64,000 nucleotides of DNA from Panonychus citri (taxonomy: Eukaryota; Arthropoda; Arachnida; Trombidiformes; Tetranychidae). Where the stretch lies: NCBI RefSeq assembly GCF_014898815.1, contig NW_026515500.1:248001-312000 (forward strand), read 5' to 3'. A program made the position numbers and the translations under genes. Numbering within the stretch: position 1 is the stretch's first letter; each line of letters opens with the position of its first letter. Below, piece after piece: positions 38,001-49,264 of this stretch. The notes under the pieces were generated by a model. That model saw only the letters and a list, made by a program, of their open reading frames with translations, did no database searches and had not been told where the DNA came from.

Positions 38001-41000
38001 TTAAACAATGATAATCAACGGAAGAAGAGAGAATCAGATGAAACCTAAAAGAAAGACAATCAAATTGATTGTGATATTTTCAGTCAATGGCCTTTCTAAT
38101 TAACATCTAATTAGCTGAATAATTGATCATGATAATTTCCAGACTCATTAGGACTGTCTATAAATCGCGATTTAGGTCAACTTTTGCTTTGAAAACTATT
38201 ATAATAGATCATCTATTTTATCCTAATCCATGTAATTACTATTAAAACCATTATCCGTTATTAAGTTGATTCACTTTCTCATCTTCCTTTTAATCATCAT
38301 AACCACATCCACGCGGATATAATAATAATAAAAGTTAATAGTGATTCTAATTAATTAGATGTCACATAAACAGCAAAGCCCCCTGAAGGCAAATACTTGT
38401 TATTTATAATTAAACTGATTGTTATCAAATTGCTGCTATTTATAAGTGAAAAATGAATGATATTAGGCAATAATAATTAGTATTTACAACAATTAGTAAT
38501 GATTGTGTCTGTCAATCTAATTTTAAATAATAATGGATAAACTCATCTCAAGATTCTGATGATAATAATGATCTCTCTCTCTCTCATTCTTGATATTTTG
38601 TTACACTTATTAGGTCAATATTTAGGTCTAATAGATTGTTATGTTTGCTACTCTATTTTAATAGCACAACAATTAAATTAAATTGATGATAAAGTTGAGA
38701 GAAAAACAATCGAGGTTGTTATCAACAAAACAAAAGGTACCAAGTACCGTTGGAAATAATAATAATAATAGTTTCAAGTGATTTCTCATCATCATCATCA
38801 TCATGATTAACCATCACTTTAATAAGTTAAGTTAATAATTGTAACTTTAATTCCTAACGATTGATTTTCGGTTGAGGCCAAGATCAACTAACAATACAAA
38901 TTAGTAATTACAATCCTAATTATCTTCACCATGAGAGCGATAAATTAGAAAAATGAATGAAACTTGATGATCAGAATGATGAGAGTTTATCATTTGCCAA
39001 TTTGATCAACTTGCAATATCGTTGAGATAATAATCAAAATAATTGATAAAATTTCATCAAATTTGAAGGTCAATAATAAGTGTTAATTTATCATAATATC
39101 AACTAATGAGTTAAATTGGTTCGTATTTTTTTTCCAATAAAAAAGTTAAAGTATAATGATGATGATGAGGATGAGAAGTGAAATTTTTCATCATCATGAT
39201 GATCATCATCTATCTCAATTAAATTGTAATACCATTATCATCATTATGATTATTATTATGATTGTTATGATGATTCTTATTATAGTTACTTCATCATTAG
39301 TATTGATAGAGTGGTAAAGTTGAGGCGGATTAGTGATTAGATTGGTTAAGTTTAAAGACTTTATCGTTATTGAAGCAACGATGAAAAGTAATTTGATTTG
39401 TTGATTAATTTATAGTGTGATTATCATGATCAATGATTAGATTCATTGTTGATTAACATGATAATTGAATTGAGTGAGGATCACATGACATACTTTTCAT
39501 TTCCAGAATTAAAGTATAACATGATTACATTAATTACTTTTAATGTTTCAACAAAAGTTTCATTCTCCTCATAGAGAAAGTGATGAAACTTTCTCATATT
39601 CTGATGGATAATTTTTCCTCTGATTTAAGATTTTCGTGTCTCCCTCTTAATTGTCATCATAACAATTTACCGTTAACTTTTCTTTTATCTCTTTATCCTT
39701 TTATTTTTCCAACTAAATCAGATTTAAAACCAATTAATTGTAATTGCAGTTTTGATTTATAGACGATTAATATTGACGCGCCCATTTGATGTTGATGATA
39801 AACTAATTTGATGTTTAAAAAGTGAAATTTTCTGTTGATTGGTGTTGATTTTTTATCGTTTAGATCATTTTTGCTTCTCTGCTACTGTTGTTGAAAAATG
39901 TTCAACAATCAAATTTAAATTCGGATGATGCATTTATAATTAACACGCTAAAATTTATCATGTAACTTTCATTTAAACTGGTAACATGTTGCGAGAATTG
40001 TATTGATAATGTATCCATTTTACAGTAAATTTTACCTAAAATCATGTTGATCAGGACGATGAAGGCTCGATAGTTAATAAGAAGTGAAAAAATTAACGAT
40101 AACTGACATTTTTCATTTTAAATTAGGAAACCTTTTTGTATCTAAATTTGAGGTTAAACTGATTAACGGACGATTGAACAAGTTGATGATGATCAATTCG
40201 TAACTCTTTCATCAGCCTCATAATCAGCTTCATCATTTTCGTCATCATCATCATCATCTTTTTCTGTTACTTATCTTCATCTTCATCAGTTGAACAGGTT
40301 AAAAAAAAAGGTATTCACTTTCAAGTCTATTAGGGTAAAGGCCTGACAAACATGAAGTTGATCACGTACAATTAAAGCGTTTACTTGTTCATAATCATGA
40401 TTAGTTAGTTGTCCCCGTCATTATCATGATCATGATCAGTTATATTTATATATTATCAGTTATTATTTTGCACTTTCAGTTGAATAAAATTAATTGTTGC
40501 TGATGATTTACCTTTTTTTTTGTCTTCTCTTTTGTTTTTAACAGGTTATCATTCAACGGGCGGCTATTTAACGGTGGCAACTCCACCGGATGCAACACCA
40601 ATCGCCACAGCGTTTCCTGAAGCGGGTAAACACTTGGGTTATCCCAATATTGACCTTAATGGTCCAATTCAAGCGGGTTTCGCTATTCCTCAGGGAACTA
40701 TTCGTAGAGGTGCAAGATGTTCAACGTCTAAAGCCTTCTTGCGACCAGCGAGGAAACGGCCTAATCTTCATGTTCTGACCTTTGCTTATGCAACTCGAAT
40801 ACTTTTCAATGATTTTAAAAAAGCCATCGGTGTTCAATTTGATCGCTTCTCATTGACCCATGTTGTTTATGCTCGTAATGAGATAATCATCTCTGGTGGA
40901 TCAATTAATTCACCTCAACTATTAATGTTGTCCGGAATTGGTCCAGCGGAGCATCTCGCCTCCATGGGTATACCTTTGGTCGCTGACCTTCCGGTTGGTG

Positions 41001-42206
41001 ATAATCTTCAAGATCACATTTACCCCGGAGGCATTCATTTTACCATTGATGCCAAAACTTCACTCATTCAAAGACGAGTTGTAACTTTACCGAACATTTT
41101 AACTTACTTTGCTAGTGGACGAGGTTAGTGACCACAATTAAATATCTATTAACATGATTAACTAATCAGCAGTCAAAATCAAACAAATCAAAACAATTTA
41201 TTAGGGCAAAGTCACAAAATAACCAACCCTTTCATAAGGGTTATTTGAAATTGAAGAGAGTTTTTTTTCACCTTTTGCTAGTTAATTGTTGATTGTTGTT
41301 TTGATTTCATTTGATTGAGATTATTGTTTATTATTTGTTGTATTAATATTTGTCTTGCATTTGTTTTCTTGTGTCCACTTATCAACAGGTCCATTGACCG
41401 CATTAGGAGGTGTTGAGGGTTTAGGATTCATAAAATCCCGTTACACCAATTTCACTGACGATTATCCTGATTTTGAGATTCACATGTTATCTGGTGGACC
41501 GACGTCCGATGATGGACAAACCTTTCGTCGAGTACAAGGATTCACTCGGGAGATGTGGGAACAAGTTTACCGACCTTACCTACCTTATGACACATTCTCC
41601 ATGTATCCCGTCTTGTTGAGGCCAAAAAGTAGAGGTTACGTGCGTTTACGTTCAGCTAACCCTTATGATCCACCAATAATTGACCCGCGTTACCTGACGC
41701 ATCCAGATGATATTCTGGCCATGGTTGATGCGATGAAAATTTCAATAGCCGTTGGTTTGGCTCCGGCTTATAGAGAAATGGACTCAAGGCTGTTTGAGAC
41801 CGTTTTTCCAGGATGTGAGATTTACACTCTTTGGAGTGATGAATATTTGGCCTGTGTGGCTCGTACATATACAGCGACAATCTATCACCCGGTGGGCACT
41901 TGTCGTATGGGTGCACCTTGGGATAAAAGATCTGTAGTAGATCCTTATTTAAGGGTTCTCGGCGGTGTTAAAGGCCTTCGAGTCGCCGATGGGTCAGTTA
42001 TGCCCAACATTATTTCGGGTAACACAAATGCACCCATTATAATGATCGCCGAAAGGTTGGCTGACTTCATTAAAGGTCAACAATTACCACCAATTAACCC
42101 ACATATACCGGGCTCAATTAAAAGAGCCTCAGTAGGTTCAACTAATTACGAGTATGTAGAAAATATAATTAATAATCTAGTTAATTTGAATAAAGTCAAG
42201 AAATAG
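33365..42206 (+). CDS. GMC oxidoreductase (glucose dehydrogenase-like), four exons
   Basis: Exons 33365-33491, 33612-34004, 40545-41123 and 41389-42206 join in phase to about 638 residues. The start gives a hydrophobic leader (VLPALLPLATLLWIRAA), so the enzyme is probably secreted or membrane-associated. The FAD dinucleotide fold is YDYIIVGGGSAGAVLANRLS across the first junction. GMC signature 1 is RGRVLGGSSVLNYMLYVRGN and signature 2 is GGSINSPQLLMLSGIGP. The C-terminal catalytic region has YHPVGTCRMG and DGSVMPNIISGNTNAP with the expected His and Asn. Family members oxidise sugars, alcohols or ecdysteroids with FAD; the substrate cannot be read from the sequence. Intron 2 is 6.5 kb, far longer than any other intron here. 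Confidence 0.92.
35061..35091. repeat. (GA)n microsatellite
   Basis: About 15 uninterrupted GA units in the long GMC intron. Confidence 0.95.
37074..37099. repeat. (GAT)n microsatellite
   Basis: Eight or nine GAT units in the long GMC intron. They encode poly-Asp or poly-His in spurious frames. Confidence 0.9.
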
Positions 42207-43465
42207 TACGAATCATATTAGGTTAAAAAAGGTCACTTTTTTGTTGTGTAATTTGTGTAACCATTGTCACCATTCATGTTAATCATCATAATCACCAATT
42301 ATCATCAACAACAAAACTTAAAACCACCACAATCAACATCAGCCATCGCCATCTCATCTTCATCCTCATCGACGCATTTTTTAATAATAATAATTCATCA
42401 TCATCGTCGTCATTACCTTAATCATTGTTTTTCAAAAGCACAATCAACAGCCAACAATCACCACAAAGAGCAACAATCAACCATTTACAAGAAAGAAAAA
42501 AATTGTTTATTGTTGTCATCTTATCTTATTTTTTTCTCTCTCTCTCTCTTCTTCTCCACCATCATCATCATCATCCTCATCCTCATCATCACCACCACAA
42601 TCACCACCAATTAATGAGACAAACAACAATAATAGAGATGTCATTTCATTCTTGCCACAATCAAATCAAATTGTCACTCAAACTTTTTTTCCTCTCACCT
42701 TTCACTTCAACCTTTAACATTTAGACCCAAGGCTTTGATAAACTGGAAAAGTGTTCATGTTGTTAATTGTTAACAGTTTTTTTTACTATTCTCTTCAATC
42801 AATCAATGTTATATTTTTCTCAAATTCTAAGTAACTGTTAACTGGACAATTAATTGTCTTCTATTATACCAGCTCATTGATTAACTTTAATGTTTTCACT
42901 TTTCCCTCTCGACAATTGATGTGATATTTTATTATTTTTTTTCTAATTGGGAACAATAACCATTCATTCACTTTTTTTTAATAACTTTGTACATTTAACT
43001 ATTTTTTTCAAATAATTAATGCGAACATGAAATACAAATATCAAAATTTGAATCACATTTAAATTGTTTTCCTAAATTATTAATTCATTTCAATTTCAAC
43101 GCAAAAACAAATCGAGAACAAAGTTTAAGCTTCAATTTAAACGATTAACTTTTAATCTTCACCTTGATCATATTTTCTATTTTCAATCCTCTGATTACAA
43201 TTAAAGAAGAAGATCTTTATTCGTTGGAATTTATTCGTTCAAATTAATTTTCTTTTAATTCCATGACAATTAAAGTTGATTAGATTGTCGATCACAAGTT
43301 TTACCGTTGAAACAAAAAATCGTGTGAAGATTGAACTTAGAATACGGTCCCTTTTTCTTTTACGTGTACAAGTCATGTTGATGAAGAATTAGAATTTTAT
43401 TTTGTCGGTAAATTGTTTTCTTTGATTCTCTTGACTGTTTTAATTGTTGCAATTAATTTTTGATT
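42207..43465. other. Intergenic region between GMC oxidoreductase and SSR4
   Basis: The GMC 3' UTR, then ATC-rich simple sequence (42340-42620) and AT-rich DNA leading to the SSR4 5' UTR. No gene is seen. Confidence 0.5.
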
Positions 43466-44224
43466 ATGGCTTTTGGTAAATTAATTTTAATCTTTGCTCT
43501 TACAGCGGTTTGTCAGGGTAAGTCTTGGGTTTGGATTTGGGAGACTTTGTGATTTTTTATGTGTCTTTTTACTTGTTAAATTTTCATTAGATTGATTTGA
43601 TTTTGAGATTTTGGTTTTAATTTTTGTTTTCTATTGTTTTATTTTTTATTAGGTTGTCAGATTGGTGATATTAGTTCATCCAGTTATTCAACCACTGATG
43701 GACTTGTCATCTCAGAAACTGCCTATGTTGTTAATTTCAACGTTGCCTGTAAAGACTCAGCTAAATCTGGTAAGTTGTTTAGTTTTGCATGTTGATATGG
43801 GGAAAAAAGAAATTTTTTCACCGGTTTTATTTAATTCAATCATTTCTTAACTATTTATTTGTTTCTCTTGTTTTTGTTTTGTTAAACAGACTCTTTGGTA
43901 CTTTTTGCTGACCTTGGAGAGGGTAAAATTTTACCTGTAGCCAAATCAGATGATGGAAGCCGATTCCAAATTTCATGGACTTCTGAGTTGAGTAAATCAT
44001 ATTCAAATAGTTATGAGATTAAAGTTCATGACGAAGAAGGTTTGAGCAACTTGAAAAGAGCCCAAAGGAAGGAAAGTAAAGAGGAAGTTACTCCATTATT
44101 CAAGATTAACTTCTCTCACCCTGGTACTTACCGAGGTCCTTGGTTCCAGACTGAAATGATCGCTTCCGTTATTTCAATTCTTGTTTGGTGGGTCGCATAT
44201 ACACATAAATCTAAATTGGATTAA
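43466..44224 (+). CDS. SSR4: Translocon-associated protein subunit delta
   Basis: Three exons (43466-43517, 43653-43769, 43890-44224) encode about 167 residues, matching the roughly 170-residue TRAP-delta family. A signal peptide (MAFGKLILIFALTAVCQG) is followed by a lumenal domain containing C-Q-I-G-D at the mature start, SETAYVVNFNVACKD and FKINFSHPGTYRGPWFQTE. A single membrane span near the C-terminus (ASVISILVWWVAY) ends in a short basic cytosolic tail. TRAP-delta is part of the tetrameric complex beside the Sec61 channel in the ER and assists translocation and N-glycosylation. It is a single-copy housekeeping gene. Confidence 0.93.
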
Positions 44225-44592
44225 AATCCTTACATAATATAAATACAATTAACAAATTTATATCTACTAATTTCATAGGTATCCAAATTATTTGAATTTA
44301 ATAAATAATTACTTGATGACTTGTTCTCAATTAACTATTTTCCTACCAAATTTCTATCAAATAACTCGAATCAATCAAATCTTAATTCATTTAATTTCCA
44401 ATTTCAGTGTCGATCAATATTCTTAATGAACTAAGAATCATTATGTTGACAAATTACTAACTTCCTTTTTCCCTAATCATTAGTATTTTGTTACAAATGA
44501 ATCGAAATCGATAGTTATTGATATTAATCCTCAGATACATTTTCTAACTTTTGATTTCGAGTAGACAATTAAAAAGAAATCAAGTTGATACC
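44225..44592. other. Region between SSR4 and receptor-like gene B
   Basis: SSR4 3' UTR and AT-rich DNA. An open frame continues 14 codons upstream of the chosen receptor ATG but from a TTG, so it is not used. Confidence 0.5.
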
Positions 44593-45870
44593 ATGAGTTC
44601 GATGCGAATCGGTGTTTGCAATCTTCCACCCATTCATTTTCTCACAAGTTCTAATCAAGTGAGTGGTATTTTCGGACCGATCCTTCAAGTGGGAATTAAG
44701 GCCATGTTGACCTCTATCAATGTAACGCTTATCCCCACCGAGAACTGTATTCTCGAGTCATGTTACCCTAACGGAACTTGTAACGGACCCTTTTTCGATT
44801 TACAAATGGGAAAAGTTGATTATATTTTCCCATCGGACCTCGACTTAATTAGTGACCTGGGGACTAATTTGACGACAACTTCACTTTACACAGAAAACGC
44901 TTGTTACTTGGCTCATAAGCGACAATTAAAGTTGAATCTCGATTATTCAAATTTCTTTGATTTCATCTATTCCTTTGATTTATATTTCTGGTCCATGTTT
45001 ATTTCTTCATTTGGTTCACTATTAATTGTCTTGAGTCTCTTAATTAAACTTCATCAAAGGTCAATTTCAATGATCAACATTCTCTGGACTCAACTAATGT
45101 ACATATTGTGTCAACATCGAGATAAACTTTTCGCTTTAATTACCAAACGAAATCTAATTGTTTTCATTTGGTCTCTTCTACTAATTAGTAAATTGTTTTC
45201 AAGTTCACTCCAAACTGGCCTAGTATCTAAACCCGAGTATATCGAACTGAAAACTTTAGATGATATTTTAAGATATGATTATAAACCGATCTCTTTTGCG
45301 AGAATCGAATGTCGTCAAAGATTAGAAATGGCCTTGGACTCGATCAATCGACGACATTCATCTTCAATTAAAATAACCATGATGCCCGATTTATTGATCG
45401 ATGATTTGTATGAATTCATTAAGCTGAACAAACATGTAATCGTTACATCAGACGATTGGGTTCGAGTTATAAAAAGTGTCGGTTGTTTAATGTTCCGAGA
45501 ATATGAACTAAATGAACCATTCGAAAAATCGAAATCACCAGTGTTCAATTCATTCAAAGGTGTTTTACTCAACAAGTACACGGAACCGATAGTTAATCGA
45601 ATAATAATTCGGAAAAGTTATTCAGCCTTCGAAAATGGACTTGGACATAATGGACTTACGACGAAAACTTATGTAAATTGTTTAGGTGTTGACGATGCGT
45701 CGATTTCGTGTCTCGATGCAGAAGTAAAAACCAAAGTCTTAGCGATTCCGATAACTTTCAATTATTTATCGATTCCTTTTTTAATTATGATTTCTGTTTA
45801 TTTGATTGCTTTTATAGTGATGATGAAAAAATGCAAATACTTGGCAAATTATTTGAACAAAAATAAATGA
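44593..45870 (+). CDS. Divergent ionotropic-receptor-like membrane protein B
   Basis: A single-exon gene of 425 residues, the inverted paralog of gene A. The ATG at 44593 gives MSSMRIGVCNLPPIHFLTSS, aligning with the A start. The layout is the same: an S1-like N-terminus, a membrane region (FDLYFWSMFISSFGSLLIVL), a second span near residue 205, a long S2-like part with a probable disulfide (CLGVDDASISC), and a last span near residue 400 (IPFLIMISVYLIAFIVMM). It ends in a Lys-rich tail that A lacks. Overall identity with A is moderate, but about 330 bp around the first span are almost identical, including silent positions. A chemosensory cation channel role is inferred from the layout. Confidence 0.65.
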   Translation: MSSMRIGVCNLPPIHFLTSSNQVSGIFGPILQVGIKAMLTSINVTLIPTENCILESCYPNGTCNGPFFDLQMGKVDYIFPSDLDLISDLGTNLTTTSLYTENACYLAHKRQLKLNLDYSNFFDFIYSFDLYFWSMFISSFGSLLIVLSLLIKLHQRSISMINILWTQLMYILCQHRDKLFALITKRNLIVFIWSLLLISKLFSSSLQTGLVSKPEYIELKTLDDILRYDYKPISFARIECRQRLEMALDSINRRHSSSIKITMMPDLLIDDLYEFIKLNKHVIVTSDDWVRVIKSVGCLMFREYELNEPFEKSKSPVFNSFKGVLLNKYTEPIVNRIIIRKSYSAFENGLGHNGLTTKTYVNCLGVDDASISCLDAEVKTKVLAIPITFNYLSIPFLIMISVYLIAFIVMMKKCKYLANYLNKNK

Positions 45871-46154
45871 TTTGTAACATTTTATTGTAAAAATTATCGA
45901 TTGTATTTAAAAATGAACAATTAATAAACTATTCAGACAATTATCATTATTTCAAATGAATTAATATGATAACGGGCCAAGATTATTCGAGTACGTGATT
46001 TGAACGTCCAATCATCGATGTTACCAATTAATAATTTAGAGAATTGAAATCATCAACAAAAAAGAGATTGAACAACAAAAGTAGATACGAAAATCAGCCA
46101 CTTAAACGATGTTAAGAGAAAGGGAATCGATAGAAAAGTGCAAGAGCAAAAAGT
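45871..46154. other. 3' flank of receptor-like gene B up to 5S#5
   Basis: Contains a poly(A) signal candidate (AATAAA near 45922) and a segment distantly like the left flank of 5S#1. No gene is seen. Confidence 0.5.
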
Positions 46155-46272
46155 GTCTACAACACCGGGGGTTCCCAAGTGGTCTCCCTCCCAAGTACTA
46201 ACCCGGCCCGAAGCTGCTTAACTTCGGAGATCGGACGGGATCCGGTGCTTTCAGCTTGGTATGGTCGTAGAC
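46155..46272 (-). rRNA. 5S rRNA: 5S ribosomal RNA gene, copy 5
   Basis: Same 118 bp as the other copies, with the T-run terminator adjacent. It lies between receptor gene B (opposite strand) and the laminin chimera. Confidence 0.97.
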
Positions 46273-46294
46273 GAAAGAGATGCTAATAAATTGA

Positions 46295-46304
46295 TTTATA
46301 AAAC
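46295..46304 (-). promoter_or_regulatory. TATA-like upstream element of 5S#5
   Basis: GTTTTATAAA on the minus strand at the standard 23-32 bp distance. Confidence 0.75.
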
Positions 46305-46456
46305 AATTTACATTATGACACCTTTCGTCCTCGGTTCACATTCCGACAAATTGAATTGATTAATTAGTTATAAGGTTCATTGTTAAAAAGTAAAACAATC
46401 AATAGAATGATGAAAAATCTTTAAATCTGAATTAAAATGAATTTAAATTACATTTA

Positions 46457-47997
46457 GGGAAATTGTAATAACCAGCACCACAAAGATTACACTTTGGTCC
46501 ACTGAATCGAGGTGCACATGTACACCGACCAGTCGAGTCACAGGTTTGATTGACCGACCCAACAGGATCACAGGCACAAAGTGTACAATTGGGAAAACCA
46601 TAGTAACCTGGTACACATTTGTCACATCGATCGCCTCCGAATCCAGGTTTACATTAACATTGACCATTTTCGGTGTTACAAATGTCATCAGTGGTTCCAA
46701 TAGGATTACAATCACTTCCGGTGACATTTTTAGGACAAACACATTCACCAGTAACTGGTTCACAATAGGCAGCGTTTTGGTACAGTTACAAGGTTTACAA
46801 TCAGGAAACCATAATAATCTGACCGACAAGCTTTACATGTCCGTCCAATGACATTGGGTTTGCAGTCACACTGACCTCCAAGTGGATTACAAGTGAATCC
46901 CTTTGAACCTTGGGCATTGCAGCTACAAAAAGCACCACCGTTGTTGAGACCAGTCGTCAAGGTGAAAAGAGCTTGTTTACAGAATTCAGATGAAGAATCG
47001 TCGATATGAAATGCATCTTGAACACAATGTTTCAAAATTCAGTTGACTTGTCGACAATAGGAAGTTCCAAATGGTTTGAAAAATTGGCGAATGAAACTGT
47101 ACCAGTGGCAGTAACATTTTCTCTAAGTATACTGGCCTCGAAGTAAGCCTGAGGTAAGAAAACAATGTAATCGACTAAAAGTGGCTCGTCGGCGGATAAA
47201 GATGCTTTCCATGGCCTTTGAGCCGCGAAAAGATAGAGAGGTGAAGTTTTATCCATCGATAACAAGTATTTTTTAGGTGCACTGGTCGGGGGAAAAGTGA
47301 TATTGATATGTTGCGGTGGCTCGTTTTCATTGAAAAGTGTTAGATTACCAACAATTGGTTCTGTTCCTGGATTATGATAGTTGAGAATAATTTGATAGAA
47401 TGATGATCGAACAATGAGAAAATCGATTATCACCTTTTTCTGGAGGTCAGAGAATTTGGCATAACCTTTCCAAGAGAAACCTGGAAAAACGGTCTCATTA
47501 TAATCATAATGAACGTTATGACCATCTTCGAGTTCATAAAGATACTGGTAAGTTGTATGATAATAGTGAGCTTTTTGTGGACGGTCACATCGTCGACCTT
47601 CAATTCTGAATCTACATCGACATGAACCAGTTCGTGCATCACAAGAGCGCCGCAAGGAGCCACCAAGATCACAATTACAAGCTTCACATTTAGGGAAATT
47701 GTGATAACCCGCACCGCAATGATTACACTTTGGTCCACCGAATCGAGGTGCACATGTACACCGACCGATCGAGTCACAGGTCTCATTGACCGATCCAATA
47801 GGATCACAGGCACAAAGTGTACAATTGGGAAAACCATAGTAACCTGGTTCACAATTTTTGATTTCCCGACCTTCGGTAACATTGGAATAAGTTGGACTAA
47901 TAACCTCTGATTTTGTTAATTGAAAGGTGAGTAGAAGAGTCACCGAAATCACAATTAACCAATTTATTGGTATCATATTTATCGATACACTGGTCAT
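46457..47997 (-). pseudogene. Chimeric, intronless laminin alpha remnant
   Basis: A copy of scattered laminin alpha pieces in the parental order with large deletions. From the start codon it has the signal peptide and first residues of the LN domain (to EGREI), then LE6 and LE7, then part of LE11, then the first half of the large domain IV up to AYFEASILRENVTA. A short linker leads to LPIVDKSTEF and a stop at 47032. Past that, frameshifted pieces of the later LE block follow to about 46457. LN exons 2-3 and all introns are gone. The first 321 codons are open and include a signal peptide, so a small secreted product is possible. Several frame breaks further on mark the whole as a pseudogene. 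The joins fall inside similar LE-coding sequence, pointing to recombination between EGF repeats. Confidence 0.85.
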
Positions 47998-48359
47998 CTT
48001 AATCCGATTTAAGATGAGATCTTCTTGCTGTCCACAATTTTGGATTAGATCAAAAGTGAGAATCAACAAATTTTCAAGTCATTTATCAGACATTGATTAT
48101 GAACGTAAAAAACAATCAAAAGAAATAAACTCTTGTAATACTTTTGTAATTGTTAGTAAGCTTCAGTTAAACAAAACTAATTAAGCAATTAGATTTTTGC
48201 TTAAAACATTTCTTTTCGAGTATTTTCCCTTTAATGATAAACTACACTCAAGTACCTACTTAATGTATCTTTTTTCACTATCTATTGGCTTAGAAGCCAG
48301 TGAAGGTTAAGAATCAAAACCAATTATTCGTGCTCACCTTTTTCTACATTCAACATGGG
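47998..48359. other. 5' flank of the laminin chimera
   Basis: The first 60 bp match the sequence upstream of the laminin ATG (shared TCTTCTTGCTGTCCACAATT). The rest, up to the receptor fragment, is AT-rich with no gene. Confidence 0.55.
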
Positions 48360-48655
48360 AGATCGGTTGATATCGATAATTGTGCTCTATTATATATCAA
48401 TACATGTATATCTTCGAGCGTATTTAGTTTTACACAATCCTGATACGAAACGAGACTAGTTTCTATTGAACTCGAAAACAATTTACTAATTAATAAAAGA
48501 GACTAAATGAAATTTTGTTTGGCAATTGTAGCGAAAAGTTTATTTTGACACAAAATTTACTTTCACTGAGTCCAGAAAATTTTGATCATTAGGATGATTT
48601 TTCATCTGGGGTAAGATTACGAATTTCATATTTCCAATAATACTCAGAGTTATAA
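48360..48655 (-). pseudogene. Receptor-like gene fragment C
   Basis: The segment matches receptor gene A at about 10609-10830 and again at about 11268-11320, skipping about 440 bp between them. Reading-frame breaks and small deletions are frequent. Only pieces around the second span and the start codon region survive. The fragment keeps its position relative to the adjacent 5S gene, as in locus 1. Confidence 0.85.
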
Positions 48656-48846
48656 TATTGGTACTTTATGATAGAGGAGTTTCCTCGATCCTCTTTATAA
48701 AAAATTCATAATTTGCTAATAACTTGAAAAAGAAGATCATGATTATGTAAAATCCAAAAATTTCGGACCAAAATAATATGAAACAATCGATCATAATCAA
48801 AGAGTTGAAAGTTTCAAATCAATAGAAAAGTGCAAGAGCAAAAAGT

Positions 48847-48964
48847 GTCTACAACACCGGGGGTTCCCAAGTGGTCTCCCTCCCAAGTACTAACCCGGCC
48901 CGAAGCTGCTTAACTTCGGAGATCGGACGGGATCCGGTGCTTTCAGCTTGGTATGGTCGTAGAC
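48847..48964 (-). rRNA. 5S rRNA: 5S ribosomal RNA gene, copy 6
   Basis: Same 118 bp as the other copies, with a minus-strand T-run terminator adjacent. It lies between receptor fragment C and BolA-like copy 2. Confidence 0.97.
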
Positions 48965-48986
48965 GAAAGAGATGCCAATAAATGTC

Positions 48987-48996
48987 TTTATAAAAC
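48987..48996 (-). promoter_or_regulatory. TATA-like upstream element of 5S#6
   Basis: GTTTTATAAA on the minus strand at the standard 23-32 bp distance. Confidence 0.75.
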
Positions 48997-49264
48997 TAAA
49001 AACGATTCACCATTGTGACACTTTTCGATCCTTCGTCCATTTTACTTTCAGAACTTCTTCCTTCCCATGTATTTGCTTCACGAAATAATAAAAGGTTATC
49101 TTTAAATAATAGAATTGCCAAAATATTTATAAACTGCTAATTTCAAGATAACAGTAAGTTTTTTGCAAATATCTTAGAATTGATCATCACCATCATCCTC
49201 AATACCTCTTCATGACTATAACTGAATCAGATAATAGATTGAAATCACACTGATCGATCCTTAT
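48997..49264. repeat. Copy of the 5S#4-to-BolA flank, with empty MITE site
   Basis: Matches 29425-29537 followed directly by 30127-30282. The MITE present in the other copy is absent, leaving one TA at about 49108. Confidence 0.9.

Larger units (their letters stand above)
34005..40544. other. Long intron 2 of the GMC oxidoreductase gene
   Basis: 6.5 kb of AT-rich DNA between a good donor (AACG|GTAATT) and acceptor (TTTTTAACAG). It contains many GAT/ATC-rich stretches and simple repeats. I see no nested gene and no recognisable transposon; the open frames inside are low complexity. Confidence 0.7.

Noticed and set aside
42264..42724. Open frames rich in Ser, His and Ile after the GMC gene
   Set aside because: They are translations of ATC-rich simple sequence.
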